Assembly (NCBI GenBank): GCA_945874355.1
Contig: CAMCGB010000016.1
Span: forward strand, 1 to 34,817
Length of the DNA: 34,817 nucleotides
Direction: 5' to 3'
Source of the DNA: an uncultured Bacteroides sp.
GTDB taxonomy: Bacteria > Bacteroidota > Bacteroidia > Bacteroidales > UBA932
In this document: positions 1 to 9,691 of the stretch, piece by piece
Position numbering within the stretch: position 1 is the stretch's first letter
Layout: every line of letters starts with the position of its first letter
Position numbers and translations under genes: made by a program
The notes under the pieces: model-generated
What the model saw: the letters and a program-made list of their open reading frames with translations, nothing else
The model's database searches: none
Told to the model about the DNA's origin: nothing

Positions 1-37
1 TGATTAAGCGGTCAAAATCACTCTTTTTTGTTTTAGT

Positions 38-251
38 ATGAATAATTCAGGTTAGGTGGCGCTCCATTCCTGACACTGCTGCACCTATGCAGGCAGTGTG
101 CTCCGACGGAGAGTATCTGTATTTCGTTTTTACAGAAGCTGAGCTAAGCAGCACTGAGGACCTTCTGAAAAAGTATCTGATTGAAAAGTGCTCTGTCAGA
201 CTCTCTCCTGATGATAATCCCATCATCGTAAAAGTAAAATTCGCGTTATAA
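38..251 (+). pseudogene. small unknown ORF, apparently frame-disrupted
   Basis: The frame ending at the TAA at 249-251 reads as convincing protein from about position 42 (roughly 68 residues, with VRWRSIPDTAAP near the start and IIVKVKFAL at the end), but a TGA at 39-41 closes it upstream and there is no ATG before position 87. An ATG at 38 lies one base out of frame; deleting one G in the GG at 51-52 would join it as MNNS-VRWRSIPD. This may be a frameshifted small gene, a sequencing error, or a gene that truly starts at 87 (54 aa). It ends 6 nt before the TolC-family gene, so it may be the tail of the same operon. No family recognised. Confidence 0.3.
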
Positions 252-257
252 GTATAG

Positions 258-1745
258 ATGCTGAGCGGGGGTAGTGAAAAGAAACTGTGTGTTGCAGTCA
301 TCGGACTGTTGGCGTTTTCTGCTGCTGCCCGGGCCCAGTCCCTCACTTTGGAGGAGGTGATTGCCCAGGCCAGGCAGCGCTCGGTGGCTGCCCTCTCGGC
401 GCGCAGTGAGTTTGTCTCGGATTATTGGGCCTGGCGCTCATATCAGGCAAGCCGCCTTCCTTCCCTGTCGCTGTACGGCAATGTCGGGAACTTCGACCGC
501 TCCCTTCGCCTGCTTCAGAATTATGAGACAGGAGAGCTTCAGTACACCTCCAACTTCAATATGCAGAACAGCATAGGCTTGCGCGCCCGTCAGAATATCA
601 CATTGACGGGCGGCACGCTCTATCTGTATTCTGACCTGAGCCGTCTTGACCAGTTCGGCTCGTTTGCCGGTCATTCCTGGTACACCCAGCCTCTTTCCTT
701 GACCTACAATCAGCCCCTGTTTGCCTACAACCAGTACAAATGGGACAAAAGAATTGCCCCCAAGGAGTACGAAAAAGCCCAGCGCAAGTATCTTGAGTCT
801 ATGGAGGAGGTCACCCTTACCGCGGTGGGCCTCTACTACGGAGTGATGCTGGCGAAGATGGTTTACGACAATGCTCTGCAAAACTACGACAATACCTTGA
901 CGATGCTCCAGGTCGCCAGGCGCAGGCTCACAATCGGCAGCGTGACCCGCGACGAATGCCTTCAGCTGGAATTGCGGAGCCTGAACGACAGTCTTGCCAT
1001 CAATGAGAGTAAAGTCTCTTTGCAGGAGCTGAGAATGCAGCTGAATTCGCTTCTCGGCTATGACGAATCCTTTGAGCTTGACCCGGTTATAGACGAGTCT
1101 CTCCCCGATATCGTGATGGATTATGATTTCGTGCTTGCAAAGTGCGAAGAGAATTCGTCCTTTTATCTGCAGAATTCTATCAACATCCTCAATGCTGACT
1201 CTGCCATTGAAAAAGCCAAGGCCGACAGGGGTATCACAATGCAGTTGAATGCTACATTCGGATTGTCCAACACTTCGCAAGAGTTGTCGCAGACCTATAA
1301 AAATATCCTGGACCAGGAAGTTGTCGGCTTGAGTTTTTCAATCCCGATATTTGACTGGGGTCTGGGCAAAGGGAAGGTTCGCAAAGCGGAAGCATCCGCG
1401 GAAGTTGTAAAGGCCGAGGTGCGACAGGCAGAAAACGACAAGCGTATCAGCCTGTTCACCGCCGTAGAGCAGTTCAATAATCAGCGGCAGCTGTGCAGCG
1501 TATCAAGAAGGGCCAGCAGAATAGCTTCAGAACGCTACGGTCTTGTGATGGACAACTTCCGCGGAGGAAAGGCCAGCGTAACGGACTTGAACACTGCGCG
1601 CTCCGAAAGCGACCAGGCTTTGAGCAAGTATATCGGTGATTTGCGCGACTATTGGACTTATTACTATACACTTCGCAAACTGACCCTTTATGACTTCATA
1701 AAGGGCGAGGATATAAGTGTTTCTTTCGATGAACTCCTGGATTGA
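258..1745 (+). CDS. TolC-family outer membrane efflux protein
   Basis: 495 aa, the usual size for an outer membrane efflux protein. The N-terminus is a Sec signal peptide: KK at residues 8-9, a hydrophobic core at 10-24 and an Ala-rich cleavage site near ARA-Q at 24-27. The mature part starts with LTLEEVIAQARQRS, the typical first helix of TolC repeats, and contains two long alpha-helical halves with repeated heptad-like segments (about residues 180-270 and 370-470) separated by strand-rich parts, as expected for the TolC trimeric channel. Family knowledge: the trimer forms the outer membrane exit duct for a tripartite pump. The adaptor gene begins 10 nt downstream and the permease follows, so the three form one operon. 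Substrate cannot be read from the sequence. The ATG at 258 is preferred because it gives an intact signal peptide. Confidence 0.9.
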   Translation: MLSGGSEKKLCVAVIGLLAFSAAARAQSLTLEEVIAQARQRSVAALSARSEFVSDYWAWRSYQASRLPSLSLYGNVGNFDRSLRLLQNYETGELQYTSNFNMQNSIGLRARQNITLTGGTLYLYSDLSRLDQFGSFAGHSWYTQPLSLTYNQPLFAYNQYKWDKRIAPKEYEKAQRKYLESMEEVTLTAVGLYYGVMLAKMVYDNALQNYDNTLTMLQVARRRLTIGSVTRDECLQLELRSLNDSLAINESKVSLQELRMQLNSLLGYDESFELDPVIDESLPDIVMDYDFVLAKCEENSSFYLQNSINILNADSAIEKAKADRGITMQLNATFGLSNTSQELSQTYKNILDQEVVGLSFSIPIFDWGLGKGKVRKAEASAEVVKAEVRQAENDKRISLFTAVEQFNNQRQLCSVSRRASRIASERYGLVMDNFRGGKASVTDLNTARSESDQALSKYIGDLRDYWTYYYTLRKLTLYDFIKGEDISVSFDELLD

Positions 1746-1755
1746 CTCTTGAGAT

Positions 1756-2847
1756 ATGGACAGAAAGTACGGACGACTGATTGCACTGGGATGCTCTCTT
1801 GCCTTGATGTGCGCCTGCACAGGGAGGAGCGGCGACCTGCTTGAAGATGATACCAAGGCCGAATGGGCGCCGCAGACCAATATTGTGGAAGTGATGGAAC
1901 TGAAGCGGGGCGATTTTCCGATGCAGCTGATATCCAACGGCCGCCTGGAAGCGACGCGCAGGGCAAGCCTTGGATTCGCAGAGTCCGGAATCATCCGCTC
2001 CGTCAGGTTCAGCAACGGTGACTGGATAGAGAAAGGAGCAGTGATAGCTACCCTTGACAACAGCTCCCAGTCAATAGCCCTGGAGTCGGCAGGACTTTCG
2101 AAAGAAAAAGCCCGCCTGGAGTATCTTGATGTGCTTGCCGGTCTGGGTTATTCCGTGTCTGAAAAGGACTTGCCATCCGTGCCGGACTCCGTGCGTGCGC
2201 TCTGCTCGCTCCGCTCCGGTTACAGCGCTGCCCAAATCGAGTTCCGCCGGGCCGAGGCCGCTCTGGAAGGCACAATCATCAGGGCCCCTTTCAGCGGTAA
2301 GGTCGCGGATATATCTGCCAAGCAATACGAGAGAGCAGGTACTGAACCGTTTTGCACGCTGATAGACGACAGCTCGTTTGAAGTGACTTTCTCCGCCCTG
2401 GAGTCGGAATGCGCTTTCTTGAATAAAGGTCAGACGGTGAAGCTCAGTCTGTTCTCAGACCCCGGCAAAGAAGTAAAAGGCTACATCAGCTCCATCAACC
2501 CCACCATCGACAGGAACGGACAGATAGCGGTCAGCGCCAAAGTGCGCGGGGACGCTTCCCTTATCGACGGCATGAATGTGAAAGTCATTGTCCAGAAGAA
2601 TCTCCCCGGGAAACTGGTAGTGCCCAAAAGAGCCGTAGTCATTAGAGACCAGCTGGAGGTCCTCTTCCGTTACAGGGACGGGAAGGCCGAATGGGTATAT
2701 GTCAACACCCTTGAAGCCAACAGTGACAGCTACGTAGTCGAAGCGAATACTGACCGTGGAGCAGTTCTGAATGAAGGGGATATGATTATAGTCTCCGGCA
2801 ACCTCAATCTTGCAGACGGTTCGACGGTTACTGTCAAAGAGAAGTAG
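1756..2847 (+). CDS. RND efflux periplasmic adaptor (MFP) lipoprotein
   Basis: 363 aa. The N-terminus is a lipoprotein signal (LALMCAC; acylated Cys at 19 or 21), so the adaptor is tethered to the inner membrane. A split lipoyl-like domain is visible: first half around residues 76-101 (GFAESGIIRSVRFSNGDWIEKG) with its return half around 172-195 (GTIIRAPFSGKVADIS), flanking a short helical hairpin (about 105-170). Beta-barrel and membrane-proximal domains follow (roughly 200-363, including VVPKRAVV). This is the order of HlyD/AcrA-family adaptors, which bridge the inner membrane permease and the TolC channel. It lies 10 nt after the TolC gene and 3 nt before the permease, consistent with co-transcription and translational coupling. 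Confidence 0.9.
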   Translation: MDRKYGRLIALGCSLALMCACTGRSGDLLEDDTKAEWAPQTNIVEVMELKRGDFPMQLISNGRLEATRRASLGFAESGIIRSVRFSNGDWIEKGAVIATLDNSSQSIALESAGLSKEKARLEYLDVLAGLGYSVSEKDLPSVPDSVRALCSLRSGYSAAQIEFRRAEAALEGTIIRAPFSGKVADISAKQYERAGTEPFCTLIDDSSFEVTFSALESECAFLNKGQTVKLSLFSDPGKEVKGYISSINPTIDRNGQIAVSAKVRGDASLIDGMNVKVIVQKNLPGKLVVPKRAVVIRDQLEVLFRYRDGKAEWVYVNTLEANSDSYVVEANTDRGAVLNEGDMIIVSGNLNLADGSTVTVKEK

Positions 2848-2850
2848 AGT

Positions 2851-5800
2851 ATGCTCAATAAACTGCTGGATAGGACGGTCTCTGTCACAATGATTGTGCT
2901 GCTGCTTCTGGTGCTCGGCGTCGTAAGCATCAGAAGTCTTCCTGTGGGACTGATTCCGGACATTGACATCCCGCAGATAAGCGTGCAGATTACCGCTCCC
3001 GATATGTCGGCCCGCGAGATTGATGAAGTCGCAGTTAAGCCTCTGCGTCAGAGTCTGATGCAGATAGACAAGCTCAAAGGGGTCCATTCTGAATCAAAAG
3101 ACGGGAGCGCCGTCATCACCTTGAGCTTCGATGAGGGGCAGAATGCCGATTTCTTCTATGTGGAAGTGAATGAGAAGGTTGACAGGGCGATGGGCTCCCT
3201 TCCCCGTATGGAGCGCCCGAAAGTGTTCAAAGCCAGCGCAACCGACATCCCGGCCTTCTTCATCAGCGTTACTCTCAAGGAAGGAGGGGATTTCCTTCAG
3301 CTGAGCTCATTTGTCAGAGATGTGATTTCCAGGCGCATTGAGCAGTTGGACGAAGTGGCGATGGTCGATATTACCGCTTGCCTGGGGAGCGAGATACTCG
3401 TAGTCCCCGATCAGGATAAACTTCAGCGTCTTGGAATAGGCTTGACCGAGTTCCAGTCTTATGTCAATTCTGCAAATGTCAATCTGTCCAACCTGACTAT
3501 TCGGGATGACGAGTACCATTATAATGTACGTTTCCAGTCGTTCGCCGCAAGTGCAGAGGACATTGCGGAGGTATGTTTCAAGGTGGGAGACAGGGTCCTG
3601 CGGATAAAGGATGTGGCAACGGTCCGCGAGCAGGCCGCTCCCCGCACCGGTCTTGCCCTAAGTGGGGAGAAAGAAGCCGTCGTACTTGCGGTCATCAAGC
3701 AGAGCGAAGCCAGGATGGCAGACCTCAAGAAAGCAATCGCCCTCCAATTGGACTCCTTCAGCGAGGATTATCCCCAGATGGACTTCAGCCTCACCCGCGA
3801 CCAGACTGAGCTTCTGGAGTACTCAATCAACAACCTCCTACTCAATATCGCCCTTGCCATCCTGCTCGTATGCATAGTGATAATCTTTTTTATGAAAGAC
3901 TTCCGCTCGGCTTTCCTGGTGGCATTGAGCATCCCTGTGTCGCTAGTAATCTCATTCTTTATATTCAAGCTTATAGGTCTGACAATCAATATTATATCTC
4001 TGTCCGGCCTGCTCCTGGGAGTCGGCATGATGGTGGATAATTCCATAGTCCTTGTAGATAACATCACAGCCAGATGGCAGAGGGGAGATGCTTTGCGGAC
4101 TGCGGTCGTCGAGGGTACTTCCGAGATGACAGGAGCGATGCTCAGCTCAGTATTGACTACTTGTGCGGTGTTCGTGCCCCTTGTCTTCCTGAACGGTCTG
4201 GCCGGAGCTATGTTCTTCGATCAGGCGGTCTCAATCAGCGTGGTCCTTCTGGTAGCATACGCTGTCACGGTAATCGTTCTGCCCGTTTATTATTGGGCGC
4301 TTTACCGGCGTCGCGATTGCTTCAAGCCGGTGAAGCTGCTCAACTCTTTGAAATTCGGGAGGTTGAAGAGCATATATGACTCCATTACGGACCGCTTCCT
4401 GTCCAATTCCTGGATAGTCTGGGCGGCTCCCTTGTTGAGCATAATCATTATCGTTTTATGCTACAGTGGCCTCAGACGCGAGAAGCTGCCACCCATCACA
4501 TACACCGATGCCATCCTCAATATTGACTGGAACGAGCACCTTTCGCTCGAAGCAAACAGTCAGCGCGTACTTGACCTGCAGAACCTGGTGTCAGGGGAGT
4601 GCACCCAATTCACCTCCCTGGTAGGAACTCAGCAGTTCGCGCTGCGCCACAGCCCTGACCTTTCCTCCGGCGAAGCTTCGCTATATTTCAAGTGCCCGGA
4701 TGAAAAGAGCCTGAAGGCAGTAAAGGGCGAGCAGGACTCGTATGTCAAGGCCTGTTTCCCTCGTGCTGTATGCTCTTTCAGCGCCTCGGGAAATATTTTT
4801 GATATGGTGTTCTCCTCGAAAGAGCCCCAGCTCCTTGTGCATCTGCGCCCGACCGGGCCTCAAGGTCTGCAGGTACAGGAACTCGAGTCGTTTCTGGATA
4901 TATTGAGGGACCAGACTATCTGTCCGGAAATAGCCCAACCCGCACTAAAGGAAGATGTCCTGTTTGTCTCCGATCCTGAACTTATGACCCTGTATGGGGT
5001 AGGGATGGGCGATTTGACTGCTGCTCTGAGGAATTCTCTCAACGCCAATACTTTATTCGTTCTTACCAGGGGCAACAGAAGCGTCCCCGTCGTTCTGGGC
5101 AATGATGTAAAAGAACTCTCGGAGCTTCTGGGGCGCACTATGATAGAGGCGAGATTGGATGGCAAGAGGGTAGATATCCCTGCAAGCGCCCTGATGCGGC
5201 AGTCTTTCGAGAGGGATTTCAAGACCATTGTCTCATCGGACGAGGGGAACTACTACCCTGTAGAGTTCAATGTCAAAGCCGGAAAAGTGCCCGAACTCAT
5301 GGCTTCGATCAAGAGGATTGCCGGCCGTGACGGCCGCTTTGATGTCAGCTTCAGCGGCGCCTATTTCTCCAACAAGGCCCTTGTGCGCCAGATGTCGATG
5401 ATTCTCCTGCTCGCCTTGCTGCTTCTCTTCCTGATTCTGGCCTCTCAGTTCGAGTCCCTTATTCAGCCCCTGATTATCCTGTCGGAAATCATCATAGACA
5501 TTGCCGCCTGTATGTTGGTCCTGCTGATTACGAATGTCAGCATCAACATAATGTCCCTGATTGGACTTGTAGTGGTCTCAGGTATTGTGATAAACGACTC
5601 GATTCTGAAAATCGATACCATCAACCGTCTGGTCCGAAGCGGCGCTCCACTTGCGGCGGCTATACACGAAGCCGGTCACAGACGCCTGAAAGCAATCCTG
5701 ATGACCACCATCACCACTGTTCTTGCTGTCGCACCCTTCCTTGGCAGAGGAAATATGGGCAGCGACCTGCAGTTCCCGATGGCGCTCGTCGTGATTGTGG

Positions 5801-5880
5801 GAATGACTGTCGGCACCCTGGTCAGCTTGTTCTACGTCCCTGCTTTCTACTCGTTGGTCTATAAGAAGCGGCGTCCCTGA
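2851..5880 (+). CDS. RND efflux permease (AcrB/HAE1-like)
   Basis: 1009 aa, normal for an inner membrane RND pump. The N-terminus starts with a TM helix (residues about 10-28) followed by the RSLPVGLIPDIDIPQISV segment typical of the family; six-helix bundles occur around 335-540 and 840-1005, with two large periplasmic loops between. The proton-relay helix 4 reads GVGMMVDNSIVLVDN with D396 and N397 where AcrB has Asp-Asp; helix 10 reads GIVINDSI (911-918), with Asn at the AcrB Lys position. Such single-Asp variants are common in Bacteroidetes and CusA-like pumps. It is the third gene of the TolC/adaptor/permease operon. The 3' end overlaps the oppositely oriented second RND permease gene by 59 nt. 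Drug, metal or lipid export is possible; substrate unknown. Confidence 0.92.
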   Translation: MLNKLLDRTVSVTMIVLLLLVLGVVSIRSLPVGLIPDIDIPQISVQITAPDMSAREIDEVAVKPLRQSLMQIDKLKGVHSESKDGSAVITLSFDEGQNADFFYVEVNEKVDRAMGSLPRMERPKVFKASATDIPAFFISVTLKEGGDFLQLSSFVRDVISRRIEQLDEVAMVDITACLGSEILVVPDQDKLQRLGIGLTEFQSYVNSANVNLSNLTIRDDEYHYNVRFQSFAASAEDIAEVCFKVGDRVLRIKDVATVREQAAPRTGLALSGEKEAVVLAVIKQSEARMADLKKAIALQLDSFSEDYPQMDFSLTRDQTELLEYSINNLLLNIALAILLVCIVIIFFMKDFRSAFLVALSIPVSLVISFFIFKLIGLTINIISLSGLLLGVGMMVDNSIVLVDNITARWQRGDALRTAVVEGTSEMTGAMLSSVLTTCAVFVPLVFLNGLAGAMFFDQAVSISVVLLVAYAVTVIVLPVYYWALYRRRDCFKPVKLLNSLKFGRLKSIYDSITDRFLSNSWIVWAAPLLSIIIIVLCYSGLRREKLPPITYTDAILNIDWNEHLSLEANSQRVLDLQNLVSGECTQFTSLVGTQQFALRHSPDLSSGEASLYFKCPDEKSLKAVKGEQDSYVKACFPRAVCSFSASGNIFDMVFSSKEPQLLVHLRPTGPQGLQVQELESFLDILRDQTICPEIAQPALKEDVLFVSDPELMTLYGVGMGDLTAALRNSLNANTLFVLTRGNRSVPVVLGNDVKELSELLGRTMIEARLDGKRVDIPASALMRQSFERDFKTIVSSDEGNYYPVEFNVKAGKVPELMASIKRIAGRDGRFDVSFSGAYFSNKALVRQMSMILLLALLLLFLILASQFESLIQPLIILSEIIIDIAACMLVLLITNVSINIMSLIGLVVVSGIVINDSILKIDTINRLVRSGAPLAAAIHEAGHRRLKAILMTTITTVLAVAPFLGRGNMGSDLQFPMALVVIVGMTVGTLVSLFYVPAFYSLVYKKRRP

Positions 5881-8800
5881 CTTTGACTGCAAATACGGGC
5901 AGATAGAGAACCAGCGCGAAGAAAGAGAACAGCAAGCCGCTGATGGTTCCGATTGAGAAGGGGAACCAGAACACCTCGGAGGGACCGTCGAAAAGGAAAG
6001 GCACCAGACCGAGAACGGTTGAAAGAATTGTAAGGCTGATAGGCCATATTTTGCGGTTGAATGCCTTGCAGTACCGGCGGACGGCATTCCCTTTTGTTAC
6101 GCTGCCGCTTTTCCACTCGGAGAGAAGGTAAATGCCGGCGTTGACCGTTATTCCGCTCAACATTACGAAAGCGGCGAATCCGCCCTTGTCAAATACGAAA
6201 TCCGACAGGCCGAAAGTGAGAAATACTCCTATGAAAGAGATGGGCACCATCAGTATTACGGCAAGCGGCATCCTGAGCGAATTGAAGAATGTGGCGCACA
6301 CGACAAATATCAGGGCAATCACCAGCAGAATCAGGCCGGCATACTTGTCCTGATTGTCATAGAACCATCCCGAGGAAGCTGAACTTGCGGTGAATCCCAG
6401 GGGGAGCACGGAAGTGTTCATATACTCAACGGCGTCATCGGCGGCCATGCGTGAGAGCTGGTAAGGGCCTAGAAAATCGTATCGTACACTTATCTTATAT
6501 GCCTGATTTTCTTTTTGTACCGGCAGTTCCGACCTGCTCTTGTTTATCGATCCTACTTCCGGAAGTTTGGTCCGGATCAAGGCCTGTCCGGAGGGAACTT
6601 CTATGCCGGCATTCCGGACACTCCAGGCATCAAAGCTTTCCTTGTTCGAGGATTCGAGCCGTACTCTCACATACTCTCCGTCCTGCTCTTTTCTCATCAG
6701 TTGAGAGTCATACAGCTGGGACAAAAGTGCAGAGTGGTATTCGTACGGGCTTATCCCTAGGGCTGACATTTTCTCAAAGTCATACTGGATGCTGAACTCT
6801 GTATTGGGACTGTCCCAGTATCCGCTGCCCCATATTTCCGGCGAGCTGACACGCCTGTTTCTGCCCAGATAATCTACCAGGGTCCCGCAATATTTCAGCA
6901 ACTCCTCATAATTATACCCCGAAAGGTCAATCCGGTTGGACCGGTAATCCGATACGATGTTGTTGTTGAAATAATTCTCATCCAGCCCGCTTACTGTCCA
7001 GTTGGCGCCTCCAAGGTTGGACGCCATCGATATTATTTCGCTCTTGATTGCGGACGGGACCGTAGTGTTCTCGTACTCGGGTTTGAACGATATGCTGATC
7101 AGGGCGTTGTCGTACGAAGATATACGGGTGGTGAACACTTCAATTTCTTCAAAACTGGTGAGATAATTCTCCATCTCCTTTATCACCTCATTGAGCTGAT
7201 GCACGGTGCACCCCTCCGGCAGACCGGCCTTGACGCTCAAGTTGGGGCGGGTGGGCTCCCGGTAGAAGTCCGCCCTGGACAGCGCCTTATGGAACAGATA
7301 GAAACTGCTTCCTGCTATCTTGTCGATTGTGGCCCGGTGGTCCGAATATGCCTTCCATCCCTTTGCTTTTTCCTGTGGAATCAGGCAGGTAGGGATTCCG
7401 AAAGCAAGAATCAGCACAAGTACATACACCCATTTATGCCTTGCTCCCCAGGCTATATAAGATGAATATATGCTGTTCCAGCGTGCTGTCCTGCGCAATA
7501 GTTTGTCCTTTCTTGCCTGTTCTAATCTGTCCTTTACCGGCAGGTAGTCAAGCAGGGCCGGTACGAATAAGTACGATACCAGCAGGGACACTCCCAGATT
7601 GATGATGATGACCAGGGAGAAATCTGCCAGGTTCGCCCTTTCGCTGTCGGGAAGAAGGAAAATGACCGACAGCGCAACCACTGTAGTCAGAACCGCTGTC
7701 AGCAGAGAGGGGAATACGCTGCGCGAACGGTTTCTGGTATAGTGGTCAATCATAACGATGCTGTTGTCTATGACTATCCCCAGCGATACGGTTATCCCGG
7801 CCAATGTGTAGATATGGATATTGACCCCGAGCAAAAGATATAATGAGATGGAAATCAATATGTTGACCAGTAGGGTCAGGAATATCACAAGCAGGTATCT
7901 CCAAGAACGGCCGGCCAACAGGACAAACAGTAGCAGTATGGCCAGGCAGAGCAAAGTCCTGGAGATGATCTTGTTCAACTCTTTCGAGATATATTCAGAA
8001 TAGTCGTAGCCTACCGAAATTCCTATCTCTTCCGGCATATCAGCTGTCAGGGACGAGAGTTTTTCTTTCACCGCATTGACCACAGTGATGAGGTTCGCGT
8101 CAGATGATGCTTCTACCGTCAGGTTCAGCACATTGAGAGCGTTGATGCGATAGTATGAATCGGGGAGTGCCTCCTGGTAGCGGAATGTCGCCAGGTCTCC
8201 CAAATGGACAATCCGCCCATCGACATTCCTGACCGGGATTGCTGCCATATCGGAAGATGAAGCATTGCGGATTTTCACGCTCACAGTATTGTCGCCGTCC
8301 TTGCATACTCCGATATCCTCCTCTTTGTAATAATCAAGTATAGAAGAGCTTATCATATCTGCCGATATTCCGAGCGATGAAGCTATATCGGCATCGTATG
8401 TGATAACCCATTCGTAGGGGGTTTGCCCGTGGAAGCTGACGGAGTTTACCCCGTCAATAGTGGACAGGGGATGCAGAAGTCCGTCTTCAATATACTTTGC
8501 TATCCGCTGTGAAGGAAGAGAACTGCGGACGTTGAATGTGATTGCAGCCTGGGGGTTCTCTCCTTTCTCGTTTATCGAGATGCTTGGATATGAGCAGGCT
8601 TCAGGAAGTCTGGAGTAGATGTTCCGGATTAGCGATGCCGCTTCAAAACGTACTGCCTGCATGTCGGACTTCCCAGGGAGCTTGACGCTTATTCTCCCAT
8701 AACCGGCTCCGGAGTATGAGCTGATGCCCGAGCATAAGCTCAAGGTGGAAAGTACCCCTTCAAGTTTTGAGGTGGCTTCTGCCTCCACGATGCGCGCCGA

Positions 8801-8956
8801 GGCGCCGGGGTACGAAAACGAAACCGTCAGGCTCTTGGAAGAAGTCGGGGGAGTGTACTGCACCTTGAGCATCGAAACGCAGGCAATGCCAACCACCGAT
8901 GCCACCGCCATTATCAGCAGCACCGAAAAAGAAGATATGCCCTTGCGCCCTTGCAT
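5822..8956 (-). CDS. second RND permease, convergent with the first
   Basis: 1044 aa RND permease. TM1 spans about residues 8-28 and is followed by VQYTPPTSSKSLTVSFSYPGAS, the family's first periplasmic strand region. Helix 4 contains LGIVIDNSIVMIDH with D397-N398; helix 10 has GITVNAGIYLL with N939-A940 where AcrB has Lys-Asn, so the proton relay is of the reduced type. It is clearly diverged from the neighbouring permease and is on the opposite strand. No adaptor or TolC gene is on its own strand; upstream (91-nt gap) are an O-methyltransferase and an exported unknown protein. It may share the adaptor and channel of the convergent operon, or form a heteromeric pump as MdtB/MdtC do; both are inference. 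The ATG at 8956 gives a correct N-terminal TM helix. Confidence 0.9.
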   Translation of the reverse strand: MQGRKGISSFSVLLIMAVASVVGIACVSMLKVQYTPPTSSKSLTVSFSYPGASARIVEAEATSKLEGVLSTLSLCSGISSYSGAGYGRISVKLPGKSDMQAVRFEAASLIRNIYSRLPEACSYPSISINEKGENPQAAITFNVRSSLPSQRIAKYIEDGLLHPLSTIDGVNSVSFHGQTPYEWVITYDADIASSLGISADMISSSILDYYKEEDIGVCKDGDNTVSVKIRNASSSDMAAIPVRNVDGRIVHLGDLATFRYQEALPDSYYRINALNVLNLTVEASSDANLITVVNAVKEKLSSLTADMPEEIGISVGYDYSEYISKELNKIISRTLLCLAILLLFVLLAGRSWRYLLVIFLTLLVNILISISLYLLLGVNIHIYTLAGITVSLGIVIDNSIVMIDHYTRNRSRSVFPSLLTAVLTTVVALSVIFLLPDSERANLADFSLVIIINLGVSLLVSYLFVPALLDYLPVKDRLEQARKDKLLRRTARWNSIYSSYIAWGARHKWVYVLVLILAFGIPTCLIPQEKAKGWKAYSDHRATIDKIAGSSFYLFHKALSRADFYREPTRPNLSVKAGLPEGCTVHQLNEVIKEMENYLTSFEEIEVFTTRISSYDNALISISFKPEYENTTVPSAIKSEIISMASNLGGANWTVSGLDENYFNNNIVSDYRSNRIDLSGYNYEELLKYCGTLVDYLGRNRRVSSPEIWGSGYWDSPNTEFSIQYDFEKMSALGISPYEYHSALLSQLYDSQLMRKEQDGEYVRVRLESSNKESFDAWSVRNAGIEVPSGQALIRTKLPEVGSINKSRSELPVQKENQAYKISVRYDFLGPYQLSRMAADDAVEYMNTSVLPLGFTASSASSGWFYDNQDKYAGLILLVIALIFVVCATFFNSLRMPLAVILMVPISFIGVFLTFGLSDFVFDKGGFAAFVMLSGITVNAGIYLLSEWKSGSVTKGNAVRRYCKAFNRKIWPISLTILSTVLGLVPFLFDGPSEVFWFPFSIGTISGLLFSFFALVLYLPVFAVKVRDAASYRPTSRKQGRRTS

Positions 8957-9046
8957 TAATTCTGCGAGTATATGAGGACTTTTTTCTGCGACCTATAATG
9001 CGGTTCTTAAGTTTCTCCGGCAACTTGTTGGAGTGTTTCAGTTGTC

Positions 9047-9691
9047 TCAAAGTTTGCGGATGAGCGATAGGCCGTCGCGAAGAGGCAACATCACCGTCTC
9101 CACTCCCGGGTCCTCGGCCACACTGCGGTTGAACTCCAGAAGGCCCTGTGTCTGGGCGTCCGAGGGCACACTCTCGGCATACACCTTCCCGTCCCAGAGA
9201 ACATCGTCCGCCACTATCAGCCCTCCCGGCCTCAAAAGAGGCATCAGCAGCTCGTAATACTTGCAGTACTCCCTCTTGTTGGCATCCATAAACACAAAGT
9301 CGTACTCCCTACCCGGTTCGCCGGCGAGCCTTCCCAGCGTCTCGCAGGCATCCCCCAGATGAAGCCTGATCCGGCCGCTTACGCCGGCCTTATCCCAACC
9401 TTCCCTCATCAGCTCCTCCAGCTCGTCGTTTATTTCCAGCGCGTCCACAATGCAGCCCTCCCCTCCGCCAAGCGCAAGGCAGACGGTGGAATAGCCTGTA
9501 AATGAGCCAATTTCGAGTATGCGCTTCGCCCCGGTAAGGCTGACTAGCATCTTTAGAAGCTCCCCCTGCACAGGACCCGAAAGCATACGCGGAAAATTGG
9601 TGCGGATGTGGGTCTGCTTCTGGATCCACTCCAGCGCAGGTGACGGAAGAGTTGAATGCTCCCTGAGGTATTTATCTAGAGAAGACTCCAT
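9047..9691 (-). CDS. class I SAM-dependent O-methyltransferase (YrrM/COMT-like)
   Basis: 214 aa, matching the compact Methyltransf_3 family (caffeoyl-CoA and catechol O-methyltransferase type). SAM motif I is ILEIGSFTGYST (residues 58-69), followed by the acidic motif II region DALEIN (83-88), with E86 as candidate ribose-binding residue. The metal-binding Asp positions typical of the family are seen in VFMDANKREY (D136) and ADDVLWDGKV (D162, D163). The family transfers methyl groups to catechol-like or tRNA hydroxyuridine oxygens; the actual substrate here is not determinable. Its first codons overlap the end of the upstream exported protein gene by 20 nt, and the second RND permease starts 90 nt downstream, so all three may be one transcript. 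Confidence 0.88.
   Translation of the reverse strand: MESSLDKYLREHSTLPSPALEWIQKQTHIRTNFPRMLSGPVQGELLKMLVSLTGAKRILEIGSFTGYSTVCLALGGGEGCIVDALEINDELEELMREGWDKAGVSGRIRLHLGDACETLGRLAGEPGREYDFVFMDANKREYCKYYELLMPLLRPGGLIVADDVLWDGKVYAESVPSDAQTQGLLEFNRSVAEDPGVETVMLPLRDGLSLIRKL

Noticed and set aside
438..1280. 280-aa - strand frame opposite the TolC-family gene
   Set aside because: The + strand has a signal peptide and the family pattern; the antisense product resembles no protein family.
8957..9050. Possible small basic protein between the methyltransferase and the second RND permease (TTG start at 9050)
   Set aside because: The frame runs on out of frame into the permease gene with no homology; the TTG overlapping the methyltransferase stop is weak evidence.
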